This document shows, piece by piece, positions 1 to 7,478 of a stretch of DNA of 21,936 bases. Both the position numbers and the translations under genes were made by a program. Numbering within the stretch: the stretch's first letter is position 1; each line of letters starts with the position of its first letter. The stretch comes from an uncultured Collinsella sp. GTDB lineage: Bacteria > Actinomycetota > Coriobacteriia > Coriobacteriales > Coriobacteriaceae. The DNA is taken from positions 1-21,936 of the forward strand of contig URAD01000024.1 of NCBI GenBank assembly GCA_900545745.1. The letters run 5' to 3'. Under the pieces are notes generated by a model. That model saw only the letters and a list, made by a program, of their open reading frames with translations, searched no databases and was not told the DNA's origin.

Positions 1-101
1 GGTTTCTCTCCGGAACATTCCGCAGGACGCAAAGAGGCTCCGCAGCGCGAAGCGCGATGCGGAGCCTCTTTGCATGTCCGAGGACGTTCCGGAGAGAAAC
101 C
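1..101 (-). terminator. Nested hairpin downstream of groEL
   Basis: This is a compound inverted repeat. The outer arms 1-16 (GGTTTCTCTCCGGAAC) and 86-101 (GTTCCGGAGAGAAACC) are perfect 16-bp complements. The inner arms 29-44 (GCAAAGAGGCTCCGCA) and 58-73 (TGCGGAGCCTCTTTGC) are also perfect, around a 13-nt loop. Segments 17-28 and 74-85 between the arms pair poorly and would form an interior bulge. It begins 48 bases beyond the groEL stop codon, so it probably ends the groESL transcript. Any U-tract would lie beyond the window edge and cannot be seen. The structure is longer than an ordinary intrinsic terminator and could also be a repeat element. Confidence 0.6.
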
Positions 102-148
102 CCGTCCCGCCCCCGGATTCCCGGTGGGAGTTCTAGACCTTGTCGGCC

Positions 149-1786
149 TTAGTACATACCGCCGCCCTGCTGACCAGCGGTAGCAGCAGCGATAGCGTCC
201 TCAAGCTGAGTGTTCTTGGGCACATCGGAGACGGTGGCCTCGGTGATGAGGATCAGGCTGGCGACAGAAGCAGCGTTCTGCAGGGTGACGCGGCTGACCT
301 TGACGGGGTCGAGGACGCCCATCTCGATCATGTCGCCCCACTCGCCGTTGGCAGAGTTGAGACCCTGGCCGGCAGGCAGCTCGGCAACCTTGTCGACCAC
401 GACAGCGCCCTCAAAACCAGCGTTCTTGGCGATGGTAGCGACCGGAGCGGTCAGAGCCTTCTTGACGATGTCGACACCGATCTTCTCCTCGGGGTCGTCG
501 AGCTCAACGGCGTCGAGCGCAGGAGCAGCGTCCATGAAGGCGACGCCGCCACCGGCGACAATGCCCTCCTCGACAGCAGCGCGGGTTGCCTGCAGGGCGT
601 CCTCGACGCGGTGCTTGATCTCCTTGAGCTCGGACTCGGTAGCAGCGCCGACCTTGATGACGGCAACGCCACCGGAGAGCTTGGCCAGGCGCTCCTGGAG
701 CTTCTCGCGGTCGAAGTCAGAGGTGGTGTTCTCCATCTCACCCTTGATCTGAGCGATACGAGCGTCGATGGCCTCCTTGGAGCCAGCGCCACCGACGACG
801 ACGGTGTTGTCCTTGGAGATGGTGACGGACTTAGCGGTACCGAGCATATCGGCGGTGATGTCAGCGACCTTCACGCCCAGCTCGTCCAGGGCAGCCTGGC
901 CACCGGTGAGGACGGCGATGTCCTCGAGGATGCGCTTGCGGCGATCGCCGTAGCCCGGAGCCTTGACGGCGCAGACGTTGAGGGCGCCACGGATCTTGTT
1001 GAGGACCAGGGTCGGCAGAGCCTCGCCGTCGATGTCCTCAGCGATGATGAGCAGGCCGCGGCCAGCGCGCTGGACAGCCTCGAGAACGGGCATAATGTCC
1101 TGAACGCTGGAGATCTTCTGGTCGGTGATGAGGATGTACGGATCCTTCATCACGGCCTCCATGCGGTCGTTGTCCGTGACGAAGTAAGCGGAGACATAGC
1201 CCTTGTCGAACTGCATGCCCTCGACGGTGTCGATGGTGATATCGAACGTCTGGGAATCCTCGACGGTGATGACGCCGTCCTTGCCCACGACCTCCATAGC
1301 CTCGGCGATCTTCTCGCCGACCTCGGGGTCACCGGCGGAGATGGTACCGACGGAAGCGATCTGCTCCTTGGTCTCGACAGGCTTGGCCTGCTTCTTCATC
1401 TCAGCGACGGCGGCGTTGACGGCCTTGTCGATGCCGCGACGGATGGCCAGCGGGTTAGCGCCAGCGGCGACGTTGCGCAGACCGTCGTTGACGATGGCCT
1501 GAGCGAGCAGGGTTGCGGTGGTGGTGCCGTCACCCACGGTGTCGTTGGTCTTGGTAGCGACCTCCTTCACCAGCTGAGCACCCATGTTCTCGATGTTATC
1601 CTCGAGCTCGATCTCCTTGGCGACGGAAACGCCGTCGTTGGTGATGGTCGGGGCACCGAACGTGCGCTGCAGCGCAACGTAGCGACCCTTGGGACCCATG
1701 GTGACGGTAACGGCGTCGGCCAGAGTGTTGACGCCCTTGGCAAGCTTAGCGCGGGCATCGGTGTTGAACGTAATGTTCTTTGCCAT
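149..1786 (-). CDS. groEL: Chaperonin GroEL (Hsp60), 60 kDa
   Basis: A 545-aa chaperonin subunit, the usual length for the family. It forms the double-ring cytoplasmic cage that folds client proteins with GroES using ATP. Visible signatures are the N-terminal block with TVTMGPKGR near residue 30, the ATP-site motif GDGTTTAT near residue 85, the VEDALQATRAAVEEGIVAGGG block near residue 400 that holds the catalytic aspartate, and a Gly-rich C-terminus ending GGGMY. An extra Tyr follows the usual GGM end. The ATG at 1786 is preceded by GGAGG about 11 bases upstream. It follows groES by 96 bases on the same strand, a standard groESL operon. The opposite strand is also open for almost the whole length, but that frame is a shadow of the GC-rich codon use. 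Confidence 0.98.
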   Translation of the reverse strand: MAKNITFNTDARAKLAKGVNTLADAVTVTMGPKGRYVALQRTFGAPTITNDGVSVAKEIELEDNIENMGAQLVKEVATKTNDTVGDGTTTATLLAQAIVNDGLRNVAAGANPLAIRRGIDKAVNAAVAEMKKQAKPVETKEQIASVGTISAGDPEVGEKIAEAMEVVGKDGVITVEDSQTFDITIDTVEGMQFDKGYVSAYFVTDNDRMEAVMKDPYILITDQKISSVQDIMPVLEAVQRAGRGLLIIAEDIDGEALPTLVLNKIRGALNVCAVKAPGYGDRRKRILEDIAVLTGGQAALDELGVKVADITADMLGTAKSVTISKDNTVVVGGAGSKEAIDARIAQIKGEMENTTSDFDREKLQERLAKLSGGVAVIKVGAATESELKEIKHRVEDALQATRAAVEEGIVAGGGVAFMDAAPALDAVELDDPEEKIGVDIVKKALTAPVATIAKNAGFEGAVVVDKVAELPAGQGLNSANGEWGDMIEMGVLDPVKVSRVTLQNAASVASLILITEATVSDVPKNTQLEDAIAAATAGQQGGGMY

Positions 1787-1882
1787 GGTAGGTAATCCTC
1801 CAAAAGAAATGTGACTCGCGTCGCCGCTTCCGAGTCCTATGCGGCGGGCGCGTTCAAAGACGAATCAGAGATTCTGACGAGA

Positions 1883-2176
1883 CTAGGCCTCGACGACAGC
1901 GTAGATGTCGTCGGCGCGCATCAGCAGATACTTCTCGCCGTCGACCTTGACCTCGTTGCCACCGAACTTACCGTAGATGACAACGTCACCGACCTTGACG
2001 TCCATGGGGATGCGCTCACCCTTGTCGTTGACCTTGCCGGCGCCCACGGCAACGATGGTGCCGCGCTGCGGCTTCTCCTGAGCGTTGCTGGCGATATACA
2101 GACCAGAAGCGGTCTTCTGCTCGGCCTCGTCGGGCTTGACCAGAACACGATCTGCAAGCGGCTTCAAAGACGACAT
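1883..2176 (-). CDS. groES: Co-chaperonin GroES (Hsp10)
   Basis: A 97-aa co-chaperonin that caps the GroEL ring as a heptamer. It begins MSSLKPLADRVLVKPDEAEQ, the classic GroES N-terminus. The mobile-loop region (KTASGLYIASNAQEKPQRG) spans roughly residues 21-40, and the GTIVAVG and GDVVIYGKFGGNEV strands follow. The ATG at 2176 has a strong AAGGAGGA ribosome binding site seven bases upstream. It is the first gene of the groESL operon. No convincing HrcA CIRCE element (TTAGCACTC-N9-GAGTGCTAA) or HspR HAIR element was found by eye in the 135 bases between the start codon and the palindrome at 2314, so heat-shock control is not evident from the sequence. Confidence 0.97.
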   Translation of the reverse strand: MSSLKPLADRVLVKPDEAEQKTASGLYIASNAQEKPQRGTIVAVGAGKVNDKGERIPMDVKVGDVVIYGKFGGNEVKVDGEKYLLMRADDIYAVVEA

Positions 2177-2313
2177 GCTTGTCTCCTCCTTTTTGGGCCG
2201 CGCGGTTATACCACGCGAATTAACCCTTTTTGTTTGCGTACGCGTTGAATGGTACCCACGAATGGCGGGTTATACAACACAGAGTCAAAAAATCTTATTT
2301 TTTGGCACTTAGA

Positions 2314-2524
2314 TTTTCTGAATGCCGGGGGATAACTTAGCAGTGGCTCCCGTGTGGCTCCGGAGGGGCGGGGCATAAGGTTTATCGCGAGTTCCGCACG
2401 AGCCGAAGGCCACTTAATGTGGCCTTCGTGCGAGCAGGACTGCCCGAGCAGGAAACCTTATGCCCCGCCCCTCCGGAGCCACACGGGAGGCAGGTTAACT
2501 AATTCGAGCCCGGCATTCAGAAAA
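2314..2524. repeat. 211-bp imperfect palindrome (possible MITE or BIME-like element)
   Basis: The outer arms TTTTCTGAATGCCGGG (2314-2329) and CCCGGCATTCAGAAAA (2509-2524) are perfect 16-bp complements. The middle arms 2347-2383 and 2453-2489 are perfect over 37 bp and contain CTCCGGAG and GGGGCGGGGC. The inner arms CGAAGGCCAC (2404-2413) and GTGGCCTTCG (2419-2428) are perfect around a 5-nt loop, extended outward by CGCACG/CGTGCG. The unpaired spacers between arms are of similar length on each side (17 and 19 nt), which suggests one longer palindrome that has diverged in places. The amidohydrolase gene already has its own terminator at 2568-2592, so this element is not needed for that role. 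No direct target duplication was seen at its ends. Confidence 0.8.
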
Positions 2525-2567
2525 GTCAGTGCAGCAAAATGGCGATGCAGATGTTGCGAACAAGAAA

Positions 2568-2592
2568 GGGGCACGTTGCTGAAACGTGCCCC
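2568..2592 (-). terminator. Intrinsic terminator of the amidohydrolase gene
   Basis: Arms 2568-2577 (GGGGCACGTT) and 2583-2592 (AACGTGCCCC) form a perfect 10-bp stem with a 5-nt loop. On the minus strand the stem is followed by TTTCTTG, a short U-rich tail. It lies 19 bases beyond the stop codon of the amidohydrolase gene. Confidence 0.8.
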
Positions 2593-2611
2593 CTATGAGT
2601 GGGGTATGAGG

Positions 2612-4249
2612 CTAGCGCTCGTAGATTACGTTACCTGCCAGGTAGGTGGTCTGAACCTTAGTAGCCTGGAGCTCTTGGGGGTCGATGGTGAGCGGGTTTT
2701 GGTCCAGGACTACCAGGTCGGCATACTTGCCGGGCTCCAAGCTGCCGAGGTTTTGCTCGTCGCCCGCTGCATAGGCGCTGCCCAGGGTGTAGTTGCGCAG
2801 GGCTGTTGCTGCATCGATGCGCTCGCTCGGTAACCAGCCGCCCTCGGGCCAGTGGCTTTTGGGGTCCTGGCGCGTGATAGCCGTGTAGAGCACGTTCATG
2901 CTGGTAACGGGCGTGATAGGGCTGTCAGTGCCGAAGGCTTGGCGAATGCCGCGCTGTTTATAGGTCGCAAACGGCCACATGATGCGGCTGCGCTCCAAGC
3001 CCAGGTCGCGCTCCGGGCCACCCGGGTCGAGCGTGATATGACAAGGCTGGCTCGAGGCGACCACGTTGAGCTTGCGCAGGCGGTCGATGTCCTCGGGCAG
3101 GAGGTTCTCCAGATGCTCGAGCGTGTTATGACCGTGCTGGGGCAGTCCGTACAGTTCGGCGGCCTCCTCAAAGATATCGAGCGCGGCATGGATGGCACCG
3201 TCGCCGATGACGTGAATACGCACAGTGTGGCCACGCTCCGCAGCCGCCAGAACCAGCTTACGCATGCGCTCAGCCGGGACCGTCAGACGGCCCTGGTCGC
3301 CCGGGAAGCGCGGGTTGGTATAGGGCTCGGTGAGATAGGCCGTGTGTTCGCTCGACACGCCGTCGAAAAACTGCTTAAAACCAGGCGCCGAGAGCAGCGC
3401 GTTGTTCGCGTAGCGGGTCTGCAGCTCTTCCAAGCGCGACTGGTCATCCAGCAGCGTGGGGAACAGATGGGCTCGGATGCCCAGCTTGCCGGCTGCCTGC
3501 AGTTTGTCGTAGACGTCGTCGCGGATAAAATCGCAGCCCGGCATGGGCATGAGCGACATATCGCAGATCGAGGTGATGCCCTGCTCGGCCATACGCCTCA
3601 TTTGATCGGCGTAAGCGCTTGCGATGCGATCCTCCCCCAGCCACTCAAGGCAGCGCGGTAGCAGCTGCATGGCAGCCGCCTCGTGAGCAATGCCCGTGAG
3701 TTCGCCGTTTGCATCCTTGTCGTAACTGCCGCCCGCTGGCGGCTCGCTGTCGCGCGTGACGCCGAGCGCCTCGAGTGCGCGGCTGTTGAGCCAAAGCGTG
3801 TGCCCGTCGCCCGAATACATAACGCAGGGACGATCGGGGAATGCCGCATCGAGCGACGCCTTGGTAGGATGCTCGGGCGGATCCCAACGGTAATCGCGCC
3901 AGCCCTGCGTCACAACCCAAGCGTCACTAGGCAGATCCTGGGAAAACTCGAGCGCATGTTGCACCAGCGCCGCCTCGGACGTGCCCATATCCATGAGCAT
4001 GTACGGCGAGGAACCGACCGAGGTATGGAAGAAGTGCAGATGAGCGTCATGGAAACCGGGGCAGACAAACTGCTCGCCGTAGTCGATAACCGGCGTGGCG
4101 GCAGGCGCGGCGGCAATCACGTCATCGGACGCACCGACTGCGACGATACGGTCGCCTGCGATGGCAATCGCCAGCTCGCGGGCGGTATCGATGCCGTCTT
4201 GCGCGGTAAAGACGTTCTTGGAGCGGATAATCCGATCGATATGTTGCAT
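2612..4249 (-). CDS. Amidohydrolase, Amidohydro_3 (YtcJ-like) family
   Basis: A 545-aa cytoplasmic metal-dependent hydrolase of the amidohydrolase superfamily. It has the N-terminal small beta domain (residues 1-65) and then the metal-binding HxH motif in CPGFHDAHLHF (His70 and His72). Further conserved blocks are IHVIGDGAIHAALD, HNTLEHLENL and FGTDSPITP, with the late catalytic Asp. The C-terminal LEPGKYADLVVLDQNPL segment is typical of the family. The substrate cannot be read from sequence; relatives cleave amide or C-N bonds in varied compounds. The frame stays open to 5965, but upstream of 4261 it runs antisense to the M20 gene and is not this gene. In-frame ATGs are at 4261, 4255 and 4249; none has a strong ribosome binding site. 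I chose 4249 because GGGG lies seven bases ahead of it. Confidence 0.9.
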   Translation of the reverse strand: MQHIDRIIRSKNVFTAQDGIDTARELAIAIAGDRIVAVGASDDVIAAAPAATPVIDYGEQFVCPGFHDAHLHFFHTSVGSSPYMLMDMGTSEAALVQHALEFSQDLPSDAWVVTQGWRDYRWDPPEHPTKASLDAAFPDRPCVMYSGDGHTLWLNSRALEALGVTRDSEPPAGGSYDKDANGELTGIAHEAAAMQLLPRCLEWLGEDRIASAYADQMRRMAEQGITSICDMSLMPMPGCDFIRDDVYDKLQAAGKLGIRAHLFPTLLDDQSRLEELQTRYANNALLSAPGFKQFFDGVSSEHTAYLTEPYTNPRFPGDQGRLTVPAERMRKLVLAAAERGHTVRIHVIGDGAIHAALDIFEEAAELYGLPQHGHNTLEHLENLLPEDIDRLRKLNVVASSQPCHITLDPGGPERDLGLERSRIMWPFATYKQRGIRQAFGTDSPITPVTSMNVLYTAITRQDPKSHWPEGGWLPSERIDAATALRNYTLGSAYAAGDEQNLGSLEPGKYADLVVLDQNPLTIDPQELQATKVQTTYLAGNVIYER

Positions 4250-4336
4250 GGGCATCCCCATCTCTGGCAGGAAATTCAACACCCCCGAGTGTACTCCCCC
4301 GCCCTTGTAACAAAACCCCAAGCGGCAAACGGCAAC

Positions 4337-4366
4337 TTTACCAGCCCTAGCGGCAGGTGGCATACT
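4337..4366 (+). promoter_or_regulatory. Possible promoter for the M20 hydrolase gene
   Basis: TTTACC (4337-4342) and CATACT (4361-4366) match the -35 and -10 consensus at four of six positions each, with an 18-base spacer. The -10 box lies 51 bases before the ATG at 4418. This was found by eye and is weak. Confidence 0.3.
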
Positions 4367-4417
4367 GGAGAGAGCCTGTACGATTTTGCGATCAACCCAG
4401 CAAGGAGCAAATCGACC

Positions 4418-5881
4418 ATGACGAAGACCAAGGCACAGCAGATTATGGCGGCGACCGAGGCTCGCGCGGCTGACGACGTCACCGCAGCCATCAAAGATAT
4501 CGCTACCGAGTTTGAACCATATATCATCAAGCAGCGCCGGCACTTCCATAAGCACCCGGAGCTGAGCCTTGCCGAGGAGCGCACGACCTCCGACATCGCC
4601 AACCAGCTCGACGCCATGAATATCCCCTACGAGCGTCCGCTCAAGACCGGCTTGGTGGCAACGCTTCGCGGTACCGCGCCGGATGCCTACCGCGAGGACG
4701 GCACGCCACGCCGCCGCATCCTGCTGCGCGCCGACATCGACGCCCTGCCCGTCACCGAGCAGACCGGCGAGGAGTTCGCCAGCGTCAACGAGGGCTGCAT
4801 GCACGCTTGCGGCCACGACTGCCATATCGCCATGATGCTCGGAACGCTGCAAATCCTGCGCCATATGACCGACGACATCCACGGCGAAGTCCGCATCGTA
4901 TTCCAGCCCAGCGAGGAAAACGGCCAGGGCGCTAAGCTCATGATCGGCACGGGTGTGCTCGACGGCGTCGATGGCGCCTACGCCGCGCACATCTGGAGTG
5001 AGGTCGACGCCGGCACCGTGAGCTGCGAGCCCGGTCCGCGCATGGCCAATACCGACTGGTTCCGCATCGACGTCCGCGGCACCTCGTGCCATGGCGCCAT
5101 GCCCCAGCGCGGCCACGACGCCGTCATGGTTGCCGCCGAGATCGTTAACGCCCTGCAGACCATCGTCTCGCGCGAAATCAGCCCCTACGAGCCGGCCGTC
5201 ATCACCGTCGGCGAGCTGCACGGCGGCACCGCGCGCAACGTTATCGCCGGCACGGCCTACCTCGCCGGCACGGTGCGCACCTACGGAGATTCGACCCACG
5301 AGGAAATGCCGGAGCTTATGCGCCGCATCGTGGAGCATACCGCGGCCGCCTTGGGCGCCGAGGCAGAGCTCACCGACTACACCATCGCCAACTACAAGGT
5401 CGAAAACGACGCCGCCTCGAGCGAGCGCTGCCGTCAGGCCGTAATCAAGTGCCTGGGCCCCACCGGCCAAGGCCATTATCGCGGCACGCTTTCGGGCGAG
5501 GATTTTTCGGAGTACCTGCGTCGCGTACCGGGCGTGCTCGCCTTTGTAGGTACGCGCAACCCCAAGATTGGCGCCACGTACGCCCAACATTCCTGCTTCT
5601 ACAAGATCGACGAGACCGTGCTGGCAAAGGGCTCCATGGTGGCCGCCCAGTATGCTATCGACTTTTTGGCCGAGCCCACGCAAGAGGAGCTCGACGGCCC
5701 CGCGATTACCGCGGTCGCCGAAACCAACCCCGATCTGGCCGCCAAGTTGCGCTCTGCCAAGGCGACGACCGCCGAGGCTCGCGACGCCATCCATGATGCC
5801 CGAACGGCTCGCCATGCCGCGATCAAGGGCATCCACGACGCACGCGCTGCCGCACGCCGTGAGGAGAAGCACGACGAGTAA
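4418..5881 (+). CDS. M20 family metallopeptidase / amidohydrolase
   Basis: A 487-aa zinc-type hydrolase of the M20D (aminoacylase / carboxypeptidase / hippurate hydrolase-like) group, probably cytoplasmic. Visible motifs are RRHFHKHPELS (residues 40-50), LLRADIDALPVTEQTG (102-117), HACGHDCH (129-136, with Cys131 and His133 as likely metal ligands), FQPSEENGQGA (162-172, catalytic and metal Glu166/Glu167), the dimerisation-domain block GTSCHGAMPQRGHDAV, and a late His in YAQHSCFYKIDE. The ATG at 4418 has AAGGAG ten bases upstream. The last 51 or so residues are an Ala/Arg-rich charged helix with two IHDAR copies, beyond the usual M20 end. The gene diverges from the other amidohydrolase with a 168-base shared control region. 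The exact substrate is unknown; N-acyl amino acids or small peptides fit the family. Confidence 0.93.
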   Translation: MTKTKAQQIMAATEARAADDVTAAIKDIATEFEPYIIKQRRHFHKHPELSLAEERTTSDIANQLDAMNIPYERPLKTGLVATLRGTAPDAYREDGTPRRRILLRADIDALPVTEQTGEEFASVNEGCMHACGHDCHIAMMLGTLQILRHMTDDIHGEVRIVFQPSEENGQGAKLMIGTGVLDGVDGAYAAHIWSEVDAGTVSCEPGPRMANTDWFRIDVRGTSCHGAMPQRGHDAVMVAAEIVNALQTIVSREISPYEPAVITVGELHGGTARNVIAGTAYLAGTVRTYGDSTHEEMPELMRRIVEHTAAALGAEAELTDYTIANYKVENDAASSERCRQAVIKCLGPTGQGHYRGTLSGEDFSEYLRRVPGVLAFVGTRNPKIGATYAQHSCFYKIDETVLAKGSMVAAQYAIDFLAEPTQEELDGPAITAVAETNPDLAAKLRSAKATTAEARDAIHDARTARHAAIKGIHDARAAARREEKHDE

Positions 5882-5927
5882 TCGATTCGCTGGCATCTCG
5901 CAGTCATAGCCACATCGCGATGTCAAA

Positions 5928-5961
5928 GCGGGGGCGGACGTTTCGACACGTCCGCCCCCGC
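5928..5961. terminator. Bidirectional terminator between convergent genes
   Basis: Arms 5928-5941 (GCGGGGGCGGACGT) and 5948-5961 (ACGTCCGCCCCCGC) form a perfect 14-bp GC-rich stem with the 6-nt loop TTCGAC. It sits between the convergent M20 gene (ends 5881) and the DUF4013-like gene (ends 6022 on the other strand). CTCATTTATC follows on the plus strand and TTTGACATC on the minus strand. Confidence 0.8.
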
Positions 5962-6021
5962 TCATTTATCAAGCGCTATTTCTACCATTTCTACCCCGTC
6001 CCCAAATGGCAGACGGCATGG

Positions 6022-7329
6022 CTACTCGTCCTGAGGTTCCTCGTCGGAGCTTGGCTCGGACGCCGACTCAGGTGCAGGTGCCAGCTCAGGTGCAGGTGCC
6101 GGCTCAGGCTCAGGCGCAGGCTCAGGCGCAGGCTCGGGCTCAGATGCCGTCTCAGACTCGGGCGCCGGCTCAGACTCGGTCGCGGGAGCGGGTGCAGGCG
6201 CCGGCGAAGCATCCGGAGCGCTGTAACCCGAAGGAGCGGACTTCTTCTCGAAGGGCAACACAAAAGTCAGGACGTCGTCCTTATCCTCATCGGCCCACTC
6301 GCTTGCATAGCGTGCGGCCCAATAGCCAACGGCACGGTGCTTGAGCATCTTGCCAAAGACCGTAAGAAATACGGTGACGAAAGCGACCAGCACCAAGAAC
6401 AGCGCGAGCGTGACGCCACCGCCGGTAACAATTGCCTCAATACCCGTAGGACGATAGTAGTAGCTATACATACCGACAGAGGCAATGGCGCCAAAGACGA
6501 CCGTCAAGATCCATGTGACAACGTTGGCGACCAGGCCCGTCAAAAACTCGGGAAGGAACGAAGCACAGAACAGCTTGGTCTTGTTGTGCTTAAACGCCGC
6601 CCAGACCTTATCGAGCGAAAACGCGCTCTCGACACGCCCGGTCACCGCAAAGTGCATCACGGCGATGTCGGCGAACATCTTAAAGAAGACACCCAGAATC
6701 GCCGAGGCAATTAGCGCCAGGACAAGCAGGCCGAGCGAACCGAACAGCGCAGCCTCGAGTGCATAGGAGCCGTAATAAGAATACGAGCCCGCGGCGCCAA
6801 TTACCACGCCCTCCACCAGCGAAAGCACTACACCGATAACGGGAATGGCAGCGATAACCTCGAGCACGACCGAAATAACGCTCGAAAAGACTCCGAGACC
6901 AAACGACGTGGAACGCATGAGTGGACGGTCCATGCCGTCATCGACCTTGAGCGAAAGATCACGGCCCCACTCGATACCAAAGCCGGAACCACACACACTC
7001 GCAATGCAAGCTGCCAAAAAGCCGATGGCAGCCGCAATGCCGCCAATAACGGGAATAAACAACACGAGCACCGACACAACGCAAATCAGCGCCGGCAAAA
7101 ACGCGATTTGGCATACACGCTGAAGCACGCCCGGAGTCTTGGTCATATCTTGGAACGCCTGAGCCACACAGCCCTTTGGCGCATTCGCCACGGGCGGTTG
7201 CGGAACAAACTGCTGGGGCTGAGGCTGTCCCTGGGGAGCGGGGCCAGAGGCACCGGCATTAGGAGCACCACACACGCCGCAGAACTTGTCGTTATCGCCC
7301 ATGGGGGCGCCACACTGCGAGCAGAACAT
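6022..7329 (-). CDS. Zinc-ribbon multipass membrane protein (DUF4013-like) with Pro/Ala/Glu tail
   Basis: A 435-aa protein. Residues 1-23 form a zinc ribbon, MFCSQCGAPMGDNDKFCGVC, with Cys3, Cys6, Cys17 and Cys20. A Pro/Gln-rich linker runs to about residue 50. Several hydrophobic segments rich in Gly, Val and Ile follow (about 70-340), as in the DUF4013 membrane family. The last 74 or so residues are a low-complexity acidic tail of Pro, Ala, Glu and Ser encoded by short tandem DNA repeats. The function of the family is not established. I chose the ATG at 7329 because the zinc ribbon starts there and AAGGGA lies seven bases upstream; an in-frame start at 7401 would add 24 unconserved-looking residues. 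The gene is convergent with the M20 gene. No partner is suggested by the neighbours. Confidence 0.85.
   Translation of the reverse strand: MFCSQCGAPMGDNDKFCGVCGAPNAGASGPAPQGQPQPQQFVPQPPVANAPKGCVAQAFQDMTKTPGVLQRVCQIAFLPALICVVSVLVLFIPVIGGIAAAIGFLAACIASVCGSGFGIEWGRDLSLKVDDGMDRPLMRSTSFGLGVFSSVISVVLEVIAAIPVIGVVLSLVEGVVIGAAGSYSYYGSYALEAALFGSLGLLVLALIASAILGVFFKMFADIAVMHFAVTGRVESAFSLDKVWAAFKHNKTKLFCASFLPEFLTGLVANVVTWILTVVFGAIASVGMYSYYYRPTGIEAIVTGGGVTLALFLVLVAFVTVFLTVFGKMLKHRAVGYWAARYASEWADEDKDDVLTFVLPFEKKSAPSGYSAPDASPAPAPAPATESEPAPESETASEPEPAPEPAPEPEPAPAPELAPAPESASEPSSDEEPQDE
6067..6132. repeat. Short tandem repeats in the DUF4013-like gene tail
   Basis: An 18-base unit (CTCAGGTGCAGGTGCCAG) occurs at 6067-6084 and again with one change at 6085-6102. 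A 12-base unit (CTCAGGCGCAGG) is repeated exactly at 6109-6120 and 6121-6132. Both are multiples of three, so copy changes would lengthen or shorten the Pro/Ala/Glu tail without breaking the frame. Confidence 0.8.
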
Positions 7330-7478
7330 AGAATCATCCCTTCGTATCTTGAACGAATCACTTGGATCGCAAACGATGTCTTTAGCATCATTATTGCCCA
7401 ATGTGGGGTCAAATACTCAAAGATGACCGATTTGCAAGGTACGCGGCGCCAGCAGGCGGTTCGTTGAATATGTCTGTG

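Larger units (their letters stand above)
2177..2611. other. 435-base intergenic region between groES and the amidohydrolase gene
   Basis: This is the only gap longer than 300 bases. From the groES side it holds the groES ribosome binding site, an AT-richer stretch (about 2205-2313) where the groESL promoter must lie, the 211-bp palindrome (2314-2524), a short unassigned stretch, and a terminator hairpin (2568-2592) for the amidohydrolase gene. Two minus-strand TATAAC hexamers, at 2205-2210 and 2271-2276, are possible -10 boxes, but neither has a good -35 box at the right distance. I see no credible small gene. The open frames that cross the palindrome have no ribosome binding site. Confidence 0.7.

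Noticed and set aside
140..1795. A 551-codon plus-strand open frame opposite groEL
   Set aside because: It mirrors groEL, which has full family conservation. The frame is Leu/Gly/Asp-rich low-complexity sequence produced by GC-rich codon use on the other strand, with no ribosome binding site.
2304..2326. CIRCE-like inverted repeat upstream of groES
   Set aside because: Arms match each other at only seven of nine positions, the spacer length is wrong and the sequence differs from TTAGCACTC/GAGTGCTAA.
2354..2833. Plus-strand open frame crossing the palindrome
   Set aside because: It runs through the inverted repeat, the amidohydrolase terminator and the 3' end of that gene, with no ribosome binding site or recognisable domain.
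3683..4417. Upstream extension of the M20 frame
   Set aside because: It is antisense to the Amidohydro_3 gene. The ATG at 4418 with AAGGAG is the natural start, and the M20 fold begins soon after.
4262..5965. Upstream extension of the Amidohydro_3 frame to 1117 codons
   Set aside because: The added part is antisense to the M20 gene, whose motifs are intact, and bears no resemblance to amidohydrolases.
6067..6132. Possible CRISPR-like repeats
   Set aside because: The units are 12-18 bases, directly tandem without spacers, and lie in frame inside a coding region.
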